This document shows positions 1 through 6,910 of a stretch of DNA of 11,747 bases, in pieces. Location: assembly GCA_050330975.1 (NCBI GenBank), contig JBHJHK010000228.1, positions 1 through 11,747 of the forward strand, read 5' to 3'. Source of the DNA: JBHJHK01 sp050330975 (GTDB lineage: Bacteria; Pseudomonadota; Gammaproteobacteria; Competibacterales; Competibacteraceae). The notes under the pieces were generated by a model. The model saw nothing but the letters and a program-made list of their open reading frames with translations, was not told the origin of the DNA and searched no databases. Position numbers and translations under genes: made by a program. Numbering within the stretch: position 1 is the stretch's first letter; each line of letters begins with the position of its first letter.

Positions 1-17
1 GGGGGGGGGGGGGGGGG
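1..17. repeat. 17-base poly-G run at window edge
   Basis: The window opens with 17 consecutive G, followed by another G/C-only stretch to base 31. On the minus strand it would encode prolines at the end of the visible Sel1 lipoprotein. It may be a true Pro-rich linker, but a homopolymer exactly at a sequence end is also what a contig-end or two-colour-chemistry artefact looks like. Confidence 0.6.
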
Positions 18-776
18 CGGGGCCGCGGCGGAGGATTGCACAGCCTGGATTTGCTGCTCCAGCGGGCGCTGCGTCGCCAACTGGGCCCTACGGGCCGCGA
101 CCAACTCCCCCTCCAATGCCGCCACCCGAGCCTCGATCCGGCTCCGATCCCGGATCAGCAACTGATTTTCCGCAGCCAATCTTTGTTGCGCCTCTCTCAG
201 GTCTTCTAGGGAGCGCACCCAAGTCAAAGTGTCGTCGTCTAGGGCCGAGGACGACCGGTAGAGGTTGAGGGCGGCGACGATATCCTGCTCCACCCCCAAT
301 CCCCGCTCGTAAAAGGTCGCCAAACGGACCTGAGCCCGGGGATTGCCCTGATCGGCGGCCCGCTGGTACCACTGGGCCGCTTGGTCGTAATCGGGGCTCC
401 CCGCCAATAACCCCCGTTCGTGGAGTTCCCCCACATAGGTCTGGGCCGTGGCGTCGCCCCCCTTGGCCTGGGGCAACCAGCGGCGGTAGGCATCTTGGTA
501 GCGGGCTGGATCAAAGGTGGTATACACACCACCGCGAATCTCACACAAAGTGGCCACCGTGTGGACCAACCGCGGTCGGGTGGTGTAGTGGCGGCCCCCC
601 AGATTGATCACCTTGCCCGACAGTAAACAGTCCACCACGGTGAGGTCGTCGACACCAGAGAAGCGCGAGGCCAATTCCAGGAGATCTGCGTCGTCGGTAG
701 CCGGTGGCACCGTGGCTTGACAGCCCGCCACCAGGGTGACCACAGCGGCAAAACCAACCCTTGACCAAGGGCCCAT
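1..776 (-). CDS. Sel1-repeat lipoprotein with C-terminal coiled coil, partial (3' end off window)
   Basis: The frame is open from the ATG at 776 down to the window edge (258 codons visible, no stop). The N-terminus is a lipoprotein signal peptide: Arg6, a hydrophobic stretch and lipobox LVAGC with Cys19 as the acylated residue. Residues 108-173 carry two Sel1/TPR-like repeats (AAQWYQRAADQGNPRAQ is typical, followed by YERGLGVEQD). Residues 190-245 form a Glu/Arg/Leu/Gln-rich stretch likely to be a coiled coil, then a short Ala/Pro run where the poly-G tract begins. A start at 788 is in frame, but its GAGGTG abuts the ATG; the start at 776 has GGGG five bases upstream and gives a tighter signal peptide. 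Sel1 lipoproteins commonly act as scaffolds in the envelope. It is divergent from the caspase-FGE gene, so joint control is plausible. The family call is firm; the exact role is unknown. Confidence 0.8.
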   Translation of the reverse strand, partial: MGPWSRVGFAAVVTLVAGCQATVPPATDDADLLELASRFSGVDDLTVVDCLLSGKVINLGGRHYTTRPRLVHTVATLCEIRGGVYTTFDPARYQDAYRRWLPQAKGGDATAQTYVGELHERGLLAGSPDYDQAAQWYQRAADQGNPRAQVRLATFYERGLGVEQDIVAALNLYRSSSALDDDTLTWVRSLEDLREAQQRLAAENQLLIRDRSRIEARVAALEGELVAARRAQLATQRPLEQQIQAVQSSAAAPPPPPP

Positions 777-788
777 CTCGACCCCCAT

Positions 789-874
789 CACCTCATAGTT
801 AATTGATTTTTTTAAAAAAAACATCACTCTCACCCCCCGCCCAGATCCGGGTCAGTTCCGGGGACGATCATAGC
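789..874. promoter_or_regulatory. AT-rich divergent promoter region (T7A8 tract)
   Basis: Between the two divergent genes lies the most AT-rich stretch of the left half, 796-823, with seven T (807-813) followed by eight A (814-821). Such tracts bend DNA and often sit in promoters. No clean -35/-10 pair could be assigned to either gene. The rest of the gap up to the caspase start at 1069 holds only the possible small ORF listed separately. Confidence 0.35.
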
Positions 875-1096
875 ATGCCCCGTCCCACACCCCAGGCCTC
901 GGCCTTGTGGTCCCCGGGGGGGCAGCCCATACTGGAGTCTCAAGTCTCGCATCTCAACGCCCAGCAGCCCCGAGGTACCCCTGGAGTGAGCTGGGATTCC
1001 CTGGAATTGGCCGAGATTTTCAAACGGACAATCAGCGGCGAGTCACCGACGACGGATGGGTTGAAGCAATGGTTGGGGAATGGGGTAAGGCTATAG
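875..1096 (+). CDS. possible small protein, 73 aa, overlapping the caspase-gene start
   Basis: This short ORF starts at ATG 875 (GGGGA ten bases upstream) and ends with TAG at 1094-1096, overlapping the proposed caspase start at 1069 by 28 bases. Its second half looks protein-like: a Trp-containing segment, then an amphipathic helix-like stretch with LELAEIF and later LKQWLGNG. There is no signal peptide, membrane segment or recognisable domain. Third-position GC is only moderate. If translated, it could couple translation to the downstream gene. It may equally be leader sequence that is open by chance in GC-rich DNA. Function unknown. Confidence 0.3.
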   Translation: MPRPTPQASALWSPGGQPILESQVSHLNAQQPRGTPGVSWDSLELAEIFKRTISGESPTTDGLKQWLGNGVRL

Positions 1097-3369
1097 CGCA
1101 GCCCTGGCTGGGGGTTGTGGTGGTGTTGGCGGCACTGGCCGTGGGGGCGCCGGGATGGGGTGTCGAGGCCGGTGCAGGGGACGCTGGCCCCGGGGCGGGG
1201 GCGCACAATAGCTCGGGGGCGATTGGCGGCGGCGAAGCCCGCTTGGCGTTGGTCATGGGCAACAACGGCTACACCCGTGAGGCGGCGCTGATCAACCCCA
1301 TCAACGACGCTCGGGCCATGGCGGCCACCCTCAAGGAGTTGAATTTCACCGTCTTGGAGGGCTACGACCTGGATCAAGATGCCATGGAGGCGTTGCTGTT
1401 GGAGTTCGGTCGCCGGGCGGCCAGCTTTGACGTCGCCGTGGCCTTCTTCGCCGGCCACGGCATTCAAGTGGATGGGGTCAACTACCTGTTGCCCATCGAC
1501 GCCCGGGTAGACGGCGAACAGGCCCTGCGGCGCCTCTATACCCTCACCCAAGACGCCGTGGTCGCCGAACTGGCCCAGGCCCAACGGTTGGGGGTGCTGA
1601 TCCTCGATGCCTGCCGCAACAACCCCTTTGTCGCCACCCTCCAGCGCAGCCTCAAGGCCAGGCGGAGCCGCAGCGGCACCGCCCGGGGCCTGGCGGCGGT
1701 GGGGGAACGCCTCCCCAGCGGCCTCATCGTCGCCTACGCCACGGAGCCCGGGGCCGTGGCCGACGACGGCGACACCCAGCACAGCCCCTATACCCGCTCG
1801 CTGTTGGAGCATCTGTCCACCCCGGGCCTCGATGTGCGGTTGATGTTCGCCAAGGCGGGCCAGACCACCGCCAGTCTCACCAACGGCTTCCAAAAGCCCA
1901 TCTACGAAGATCAGAGCTACGGCTACGAATTCTGCTTTGCCGGCTGTCGGGTCCTCCAGACGGTGGATGTGGAGCAGTTGCTCCAGGAGTGCCACAACCA
2001 CCAGCAGAGCCACCGCCTGTTGGAGGCGGGACAGTGCTACCGGGAAGTGCTGCGCCACCGCCGCGGTCACCCCACCGCCCTCGCCGAGTTGGCCTCGGTG
2101 GAGCGGGGTCTACTGGCCTCGGTGGTGGGCTACCTGGAATCCCAAGAGCCGGCCCGGGCGCGGCGGGCCTTGGGGGCGTTGGAGCAGCTCAACCCCCTCC
2201 ACCCTCGCCTCGCCGACCTCGAAGAGCACTATCGAGAAATCCGGGACACCCTCGCCCCGGCGACCGTGGACCCCAAGACCGTGGACCAGGCTCTAGTGGC
2301 CCAACAACTGCGCCTGGTGGAAAGCCACCTCCAGACCTTGGACACCCGGGGGGCCCGCCAAGCCCTGGCAACCCTGCGAGCCCTGGACGACGATTTGCCC
2401 CAAATCGCCCAGTTCGAGGCCAAACTCCAGCTCATCACCCCGGGGTTTGTGTTCCGCGACCAGCTACCGGAGGGGGCGCAGGGACCCGCCATGGTGGTGG
2501 TCCCCGCCGGGGTCTTTACCATGGGTTCAGAGCCCGACGAGTCGGGGCGTCAGGCCCATGAAGTGCCCCACCGGGCCACGGTCCAGCGCCCCTTTGCCGC
2601 CGCGGTCACCGAGGTCCAGCGCCGGCAGTTTGCCCGCTTCGCGGCGGCCACGGGTTATCGCACCGACGCCGAGCGCCAGCGGAGCTTTGCCGGCTGCTTC
2701 CACTTCGACCTCAAAAGCGGCGAGTGGCTGATGGAGAAAACCCTCACCTGGCGCACCGTCCTCCCCCGGGACCGAGACGATTTGCCGGTGACCTGTGTCA
2801 GCCTCGACGACGCCCGGGCCTACGCCCGCTGGCTATCGACCCAGACCCAACACCGCTACCGGTTGCCCACCGAGGTGGAATGGGAATACCTGGCCCGCGC
2901 CAACGCCACCACCCCCCACCCCTGGGCCAACCCCACCGAGGCCTGTGCCTTTGAAAACGGCCCCGACCGAGCCTTGCAACGGCGCTGGCCCGAGCTCAGG
3001 GGTGAGCTTTTGAACTGCGACGACGGCTTTGCCACCTTGGCCCCCGGAGGGAGCCGGCGGCCCAATGGCTTTGGCCTCCAAGACCTGCTGGGCAACGCCA
3101 GCGAATGGACCTGTTCCCTCTACGATCCGGAGTATCGCGGCGACCAGAGCCGCTGTGGCGACTACGCCACCGACGATCCCCGCTTTGCCGTGCGGGGCGC
3201 CACCTGGTACGAAGCCCCCAGCGCCCTCCGGGTCGCCCACCGGAGCCAAGCCCTACCCCCTTTGCTGCGCCACAGCGCCTTGGGCTTTCGCCTAGTGCGG
3301 GAAATCCAGTCCATCGACCACCACCAAACCTCCCTGGTGGCCGTCGGAGAGGACCCCCGGGAACCTTGA
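1069..3369 (+). CDS. secreted caspase-like (C14) peptidase fused to FGE/SUMF1-type domain
   Basis: 766 aa. Residues 1-35 form a signal peptide or anchor with core LGVVVVLAALAVGA. Residues 57-285 are a caspase/metacaspase p20-like domain: LALVMGNNGY opens it, His130 lies in FFAGHGIQ and Cys182 in LDACRNNPF, the expected catalytic dyad, so it should be active. Residues 295-470 are helical and TPR-like. Residues 472-746 are an FGE-sulfatase/SUMF1 fold (VPAGVFTMGSEPDE, RLPTEVEWEYLARA, GLQDLLGNASEWT, ending ALGFRLVRE). At the FGE active-site strand the sequence reads GATWYEAPSALR, with Glu715 and Leu720 where true FGEs carry cysteines, so formylglycine synthesis is not expected and a binding role is more likely. 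The frame is open upstream to 907, but that extension is not signal-like and the start at 1069 exposes the signal peptide; its Shine-Dalgarno is weak. It converges on the GNAT gene with 19 bases between stops. Confidence 0.85.
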   Translation: MVGEWGKAIAQPWLGVVVVLAALAVGAPGWGVEAGAGDAGPGAGAHNSSGAIGGGEARLALVMGNNGYTREAALINPINDARAMAATLKELNFTVLEGYDLDQDAMEALLLEFGRRAASFDVAVAFFAGHGIQVDGVNYLLPIDARVDGEQALRRLYTLTQDAVVAELAQAQRLGVLILDACRNNPFVATLQRSLKARRSRSGTARGLAAVGERLPSGLIVAYATEPGAVADDGDTQHSPYTRSLLEHLSTPGLDVRLMFAKAGQTTASLTNGFQKPIYEDQSYGYEFCFAGCRVLQTVDVEQLLQECHNHQQSHRLLEAGQCYREVLRHRRGHPTALAELASVERGLLASVVGYLESQEPARARRALGALEQLNPLHPRLADLEEHYREIRDTLAPATVDPKTVDQALVAQQLRLVESHLQTLDTRGARQALATLRALDDDLPQIAQFEAKLQLITPGFVFRDQLPEGAQGPAMVVVPAGVFTMGSEPDESGRQAHEVPHRATVQRPFAAAVTEVQRRQFARFAAATGYRTDAERQRSFAGCFHFDLKSGEWLMEKTLTWRTVLPRDRDDLPVTCVSLDDARAYARWLSTQTQHRYRLPTEVEWEYLARANATTPHPWANPTEACAFENGPDRALQRRWPELRGELLNCDDGFATLAPGGSRRPNGFGLQDLLGNASEWTCSLYDPEYRGDQSRCGDYATDDPRFAVRGATWYEAPSALRVAHRSQALPPLLRHSALGFRLVREIQSIDHHQTSLVAVGEDPREP

Positions 3370-3388
3370 AGCCCGACATCACTCCCGG

Positions 3389-3895
3389 CTAGAGCGCCCG
3401 GCGGGGCGACGTCTCCGTTCGATACACCGTCATCCCCCGGGCCCGGTAGTTGGCCAGGGCGTGGGGGTGGTCCAAGGTGCAAGTGTGGAGCCACACCCGC
3501 CGAGACCCCCCTAGGGCCCAAGCCGCCTTGGGGGCCGCCGCCAGCAAATAGCCCCCCACGCCCCGACCGATGAAGTGGGGAGTCAAGCCGAAGTAGGCGA
3601 TTTCCACCTCCCCTCGAGCCTGGCAACGGAGCTCGAAATAACCGGCGATGGCCCCTTGCCCATAGGCCACCCAAGTCTTGGTGGCGGCGTCTTCCACGTA
3701 GAGGCGCCACTGATCGTCGGACCACGCCAACCGGTCGGTCCACTCCCAACCTTGACCGACAAACTGGTACAAGAAGCGATTGAATTGAAACTGGGGAATC
3801 CGGCACGCCCAAAGGGTCAGACCCATGGGATCGGGCTTGTCCCGCAACGCCCCAAGGCTGTGCATTTCCAGGTAGTAGGTGGTGACATCATCCAA
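3389..3895 (-). CDS. GNAT-family N-acetyltransferase
   Basis: 168 aa. It has the acetyl-CoA-binding core of GNAT enzymes: strand VEIAYFGLTPHFIG, then the pyrophosphate loop GRGVGG (residues 110-115) and helix YLLAAAPKAAW, followed by VWLHTCTLDHPHALANYRARGM, in which the Ala-Asn-Tyr is the usual C-terminal motif. The conserved N-terminus (DVTTYYLEM) begins right at the start codon. That start is TTG at 3895; no in-frame ATG lies ahead of the conserved N-terminus, and GGAG lies nine bases upstream inside the last codons of the kinase gene. Only three bases separate it from the kinase stop, so it is probably translationally coupled to the kinase. The substrate cannot be told from sequence: it could be a small molecule, an antibiotic or a protein amine. 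It is expected to be cytoplasmic. Confidence 0.85.
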   Translation of the reverse strand: MDDVTTYYLEMHSLGALRDKPDPMGLTLWACRIPQFQFNRFLYQFVGQGWEWTDRLAWSDDQWRLYVEDAATKTWVAYGQGAIAGYFELRCQARGEVEIAYFGLTPHFIGRGVGGYLLAAAPKAAWALGGSRRVWLHTCTLDHPHALANYRARGMTVYRTETSPRRAL

Positions 3896-3898
3896 GGT

Positions 3899-6016
3899 CT
3901 AGGGCTCCAAGGGGGGCCAGAAGGGCCAGTCGTAGACACAGCGAAAACCGTTGTCGGCGTAGACCTGATCGGGGCCGTCGACGCGCCGGGTGGCAGCGCG
4001 AAAGTTGGCGGGGTTGTACTCTAACCACGACCCCCCCTTGAGGACATAGCCCCCCTCTTCGAGGGTTTCCGTCCACTCCCACACGCTCCCCGCCAAGTCG
4101 TGGATACCCGAAGGCGTGGCCCCCGCCGGGTGGGATCCCACCATGGCCAGGGACTCGACGCCCTTGGCCCCAGGCCACTGGAGGCGGCTGGGCTGCCAAG
4201 TATCGCCCCAGGGGAAAGTCCGCCGCGCCTCCCCCCGGGCCATGTATTCCCATTCGTCTTCAGTGGGCAAGCGCCCCCCTCGCCACTGGCAGTAGCGACG
4301 GGCGTCTTCAAAACTCATGTGGGTCACGGGGCTTAGGGGATCGACCCGCGACCCCGGTCCCAGGGGTTGGCGCCAGTGGGCGCCCTCCAACATCAAGCTG
4401 ACAATGCCATCGGCGTAGCGGGAAAAGCCCTGGCGCTCGGCGTGGGTCACGTGGCCCGTGGCGAAGACAAACGCTGCAAAGTTCCCTTGGGTCACTTCCG
4501 TGGCATCCATGACATAGGGGGTCAAGGTCTCGTGGCGCAAACCTTCGGAGCTGTACCACGCCGCGTCACAGCGGTCGATGTGCTCTCGACACAAGGCCAA
4601 AGCCCCAGTGATGTCCAGAGCCGTGCTACCCAGGACGACTCGGCGGGGCTGCTGCTCCAGGGGGGGCATCTCCGTAGGTGGGGCGGCGGCCAACGTTCCG
4701 ATGGCTCCCCCGCCGCCCCAACGGGACACCTCGGCCATCCACTCCGCCACCGGCTTGTCGTCCGTGGGGCTGGGGTCCGTGGGGCTGGGGTCCGTGGGGC
4801 TGTAGACCGCTGGGCCGTCGCTTTCATACCCCCGCCTCAGCTCCATGATCGAGGCGACGGCGACGATCCCCACCACCGCCACCGCCGCCAGGGCCCCCAT
4901 AAATCGCCGCCACCAGCGCCGGCGCGCCGCCGCCCCCGCCGGCCAACGCCGGCGCAGCGACTCGGCCGAACGGGGACGGTGGGTTGGGTCGGGCTGCAGC
5001 AGGGCCGTAATTTGGCCGTGGAGGGCCCGGGGCACGCCGGCTAAATCGGGCACCGTTTGGCGCTTTTCCATGGCGTCGACAAAGGTGCTCCCCATATCCA
5101 AGGGGCTACCCCGGGACGCGGCGGCCAACACCAACCCCAAACTGTAGAGGTCGGTGCGGGGGGAAATCTGCCCCTCGAATAACCCCAACTGCTCTGGGGC
5201 CACATAGCCCAACTTGCCGGCGAAGTTGGCGCCGATGATGGTCTCGCTGGCGCTGGTGACCTTGGCGATGCCAAAGTCGATGATTTTGGCCATGGCCACG
5301 TCGCCCCCCGGCAAAACGATGTTGCCCGGCGACAAATCCCGGTGAATGATGCCGGTGCGGTGCACTGCCCCCAAACCATCGATCAAGCGATCCCGCAGCG
5401 CCAAGATTTGCCCCACGGTGAAGACACGCTGGCGGAGCAAGCGGGCCAGGGAGGGGCCCTCCACGTACTCCATGATCAAAAAAAACCGCCCCTGCTTGTC
5501 CTGGAGAAACCCCTCGTAGCCCACCACGGCGTCATGGCGGATGCTGCGCAACGCCGTGGCCTCCCGCTTGGCCAATTCCAGCGCTTCGAGACTCGCCAGG
5601 TATTCGGGGCGAATGACCTTGATGGCATGTTGGGTTTCGATGCTGATGTTGCGGGCGAGGTAGACTTCGCCCATGCCCCCGCGGGCCAGGAGGGCTTCGA
5701 TGCGGTAGTTGTCCAGGACCACAATGCCGGGGGGAAAGGCGGTGGCCATGTCACTCGGATGGGGGGGCCCCACCCCCTCAGCCGGCCCCCCTCGGTTTCC
5801 CTGGGCGTCTCGCGCCGGCGACACCTCCGTCGCCACCCCCGGCGACACCTCCGTCGCTATCCCCAGGGACACCTCCGTCGCCACCTCGTCCTCCCCCACT
5901 CCAGGGGGGAGTGTCCCATCGCCAGCCACAGCTTCACTCCCCAAAGGCTGGGTGCTGGGATCGGCAACGGGGGCAACGGCCGGGGGGCTCGAAGTGTTGC
6001 CAGGGTCTTTGGCCAT
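3899..6016 (-). CDS. transmembrane Ser/Thr protein kinase with C-terminal FGE/SUMF1-type domain
   Basis: 705 aa. Residues 1-89 are a Pro/Gly/Val-rich leader with three ATEVS repeats. Residues 102-360 are a Hanks-type kinase: glycine loop ARGGMGEVYL (111-120), Lys133 in HAIKVI, catalytic HRDLSPGN (225-232) and DFG (247-249), so the essential Lys, Asp and Asn are present; the usual HRDLK lysine is Ser229. GKLGYVAPEQ ends the activation segment. A basic stretch and a membrane helix (about 374-391) follow, then a PSPTD linker (405-419) and an FGE-fold domain (about 458-698; RLPTEDEWEYMARG, IHDLAGSVWEWTE, GGSWLEYNPANFRAATR). Glu666 and Asn671 replace the two catalytic Cys of real FGEs. Positive-inside residues put the kinase in the cytoplasm and the FGE domain outside. 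The start at 6016 has AGGGG seven bases upstream, overlapping the M48 stop; 5749 is an alternative just before the kinase domain. Confidence 0.9.
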   Translation of the reverse strand: MAKDPGNTSSPPAVAPVADPSTQPLGSEAVAGDGTLPPGVGEDEVATEVSLGIATEVSPGVATEVSPARDAQGNRGGPAEGVGPPHPSDMATAFPPGIVVLDNYRIEALLARGGMGEVYLARNISIETQHAIKVIRPEYLASLEALELAKREATALRSIRHDAVVGYEGFLQDKQGRFFLIMEYVEGPSLARLLRQRVFTVGQILALRDRLIDGLGAVHRTGIIHRDLSPGNIVLPGGDVAMAKIIDFGIAKVTSASETIIGANFAGKLGYVAPEQLGLFEGQISPRTDLYSLGLVLAAASRGSPLDMGSTFVDAMEKRQTVPDLAGVPRALHGQITALLQPDPTHRPRSAESLRRRWPAGAAARRRWWRRFMGALAAVAVVGIVAVASIMELRRGYESDGPAVYSPTDPSPTDPSPTDDKPVAEWMAEVSRWGGGGAIGTLAAAPPTEMPPLEQQPRRVVLGSTALDITGALALCREHIDRCDAAWYSSEGLRHETLTPYVMDATEVTQGNFAAFVFATGHVTHAERQGFSRYADGIVSLMLEGAHWRQPLGPGSRVDPLSPVTHMSFEDARRYCQWRGGRLPTEDEWEYMARGEARRTFPWGDTWQPSRLQWPGAKGVESLAMVGSHPAGATPSGIHDLAGSVWEWTETLEEGGYVLKGGSWLEYNPANFRAATRRVDGPDQVYADNGFRCVYDWPFWPPLEP
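4761..4805 (-). repeat. three 15-bp tandem repeats (PSPTD linker)
   Basis: The unit tccgtggggctgggg (plus strand) starts at 4761 and 4776, with a third, slightly diverged copy at 4791. Within the kinase gene it encodes the SPTDP repeats just outside the membrane helix. An in-frame 15-base unit can change the linker length by slippage without breaking the frame. Confidence 0.85.
5820..5881 (-). repeat. three tandem repeats, 24-bp period (ATEVS repeats)
   Basis: The 14-base core gacacctccgtcgc (plus strand) recurs at 5820, 5844 and 5868, a strict 24-base period, encoding ATEVS-type units in the N-terminal leader of the kinase. The bases between cores differ slightly, so this is not a very recent duplication. 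Confidence 0.85.
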
Positions 6017-6026
6017 GGCCACACCC

Positions 6027-6821
6027 CTAGCGGGGAGCGCGACAGGCGGGCCTGATACCCGCCCGACGCGCGGCTTGGTAGAGGGGCAAGGTGTCGTTTT
6101 GCAGGCTTTGCAACCGCGCGGCGCGGTTGCCCGCCGAAGGGTGGGTGGAGAGAAATTCGGGGAAGCGGCTGCCTTGCACCTCTTCCATGTTGCGCCAAAG
6201 CACCGGGGCTGCCCTGGGATCGAATCCGGCCCGGGCCATGAGCTCCAAACCGATGACGTCGGCTTCGCTCTCCTGGACCCGGCTAAAGGGCAACAAAAAC
6301 CCCAAGCTCGCCAGAGTCCCGGTGAGGGATTGGGCGACGCTGGGATCCATCCCCGCCTGGGTCCCCAATACCCCGCCGGCCACCACGCCCAGGCCCGCCA
6401 CCAGGTTCTGGGACTGGCGTTCGGCGGAGTGGTTGGCGAGGACGTGACCCACCTCGTGGCCGATGACCACCGCCAGCTGATCGGGGGTGCGCGCCGCCTT
6501 GAGGAGCCCCTCAAAGACGCCGATTTTCCCCCCGGGCATGGCAAAGGCGTTGACGGCGTCGTCGGCGAACACCGCCACCTCCCAAGGGCGGCGCTCGGGC
6601 AGCCGGGCGGTGATGGCGTCTGCCACGCAGTTGACGTAGGCCGTCAACGCCCGATTGTCACTCAGGGGCTGTTCGCGCTTGAGTTCCCTAAAGGCCGCTT
6701 GGGAGGCGCTCTCGAGGGAGGCCTGGGAGGTGAGCATCAGCTGCTGGCGGCCGGTGGGCGAGGTGGTGCATCCCGCCACCAGGGCAAATGCGATCAGGGG
6801 TATTGCGCGGCGTTTGACCAT
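6027..6821 (-). CDS. M48-family zinc metalloprotease, lipoprotein
   Basis: 264 aa. The start at 6821 has GGGAG eight bases upstream and gives a clean lipoprotein signal: basic VKRR, hydrophobic IPLIAFAL, lipobox LVAGC with Cys18. The open frame continues to 6866, but that part has no signal features. Residues 60-110 hold the usual M48 lead-in (NAFAMPGGKIGVFEGLL). The zinc site is HEVGH (His122, Glu123, His126), with the third ligand Glu184 in ESEAD. The C-terminus FLSTHPSAGNRAARL is typical of the BepA/LoiP/YfgC-like M48B group, which does quality control of outer-membrane proteins. It is expected to sit on the outer or inner membrane facing the periplasm. The kinase starts 10 bases after its stop, with its ribosome site touching this stop, so the two are almost certainly co-transcribed. 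Confidence 0.9.
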   Translation of the reverse strand: MVKRRAIPLIAFALVAGCTTSPTGRQQLMLTSQASLESASQAAFRELKREQPLSDNRALTAYVNCVADAITARLPERRPWEVAVFADDAVNAFAMPGGKIGVFEGLLKAARTPDQLAVVIGHEVGHVLANHSAERQSQNLVAGLGVVAGGVLGTQAGMDPSVAQSLTGTLASLGFLLPFSRVQESEADVIGLELMARAGFDPRAAPVLWRNMEEVQGSRFPEFLSTHPSAGNRAARLQSLQNDTLPLYQAARRAGIRPACRAPR

Positions 6822-6861
6822 GGGTCGATCTCCCGATGAGCCTCGAGGTGGGTTGGACGCC

Positions 6862-6908
6862 GGCAATGCCCCATCCCCTCGCCCCTACCCCGGGGTGAGG
6901 GGGTTGCC
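6862..6908 (-). terminator. GC-rich imperfect stem-loop between propeller and M48 genes
   Basis: The 89-base gap between the propeller stop (6911) and the M48 start holds nested inverted repeats: GGCAA/TTGCC (6862-6866, 6904-6908), CCCCTC/GAGGGG (6875-6880, 6897-6902) and the palindrome ACCCCGGGGT (6887-6896). No T-run follows, so termination may be weak or Rho-linked, or the hairpin may act as a processing site in one long transcript. Confidence 0.4.
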
Positions 6909-6910
6909 CA

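Noticed and set aside
907..1068. Upstream extension of the caspase protein by 54 residues
   Set aside because: The added residues show no domain or signal character and would bury the evident signal peptide that begins at 1069.
3370..3388. Bidirectional terminator between the convergent caspase and GNAT genes
   Set aside because: The 19-base gap and its flanks show no convincing stem-loop or T-run.
3000..4100. Diversity-generating retroelement with FGE-type targets
   Set aside because: FGE domains are common targets, but there is no reverse transcriptase, no template repeat and no run of AAC-type codons at the 3' ends of either gene in this window.
6017..6544. Extension of the kinase frame into the M48 gene
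   Set aside because: It overlaps the confident M48 coding region in another frame and gives Arg/Trp/Ser-rich nonsense; the start at 6016 has its own ribosome site.
5709..6839. Plus-strand open frame (376 codons) opposite the M48 and kinase genes
   Set aside because: The minus strand carries HEVGH, lipobox and kinase motifs here; the plus frame shows none.
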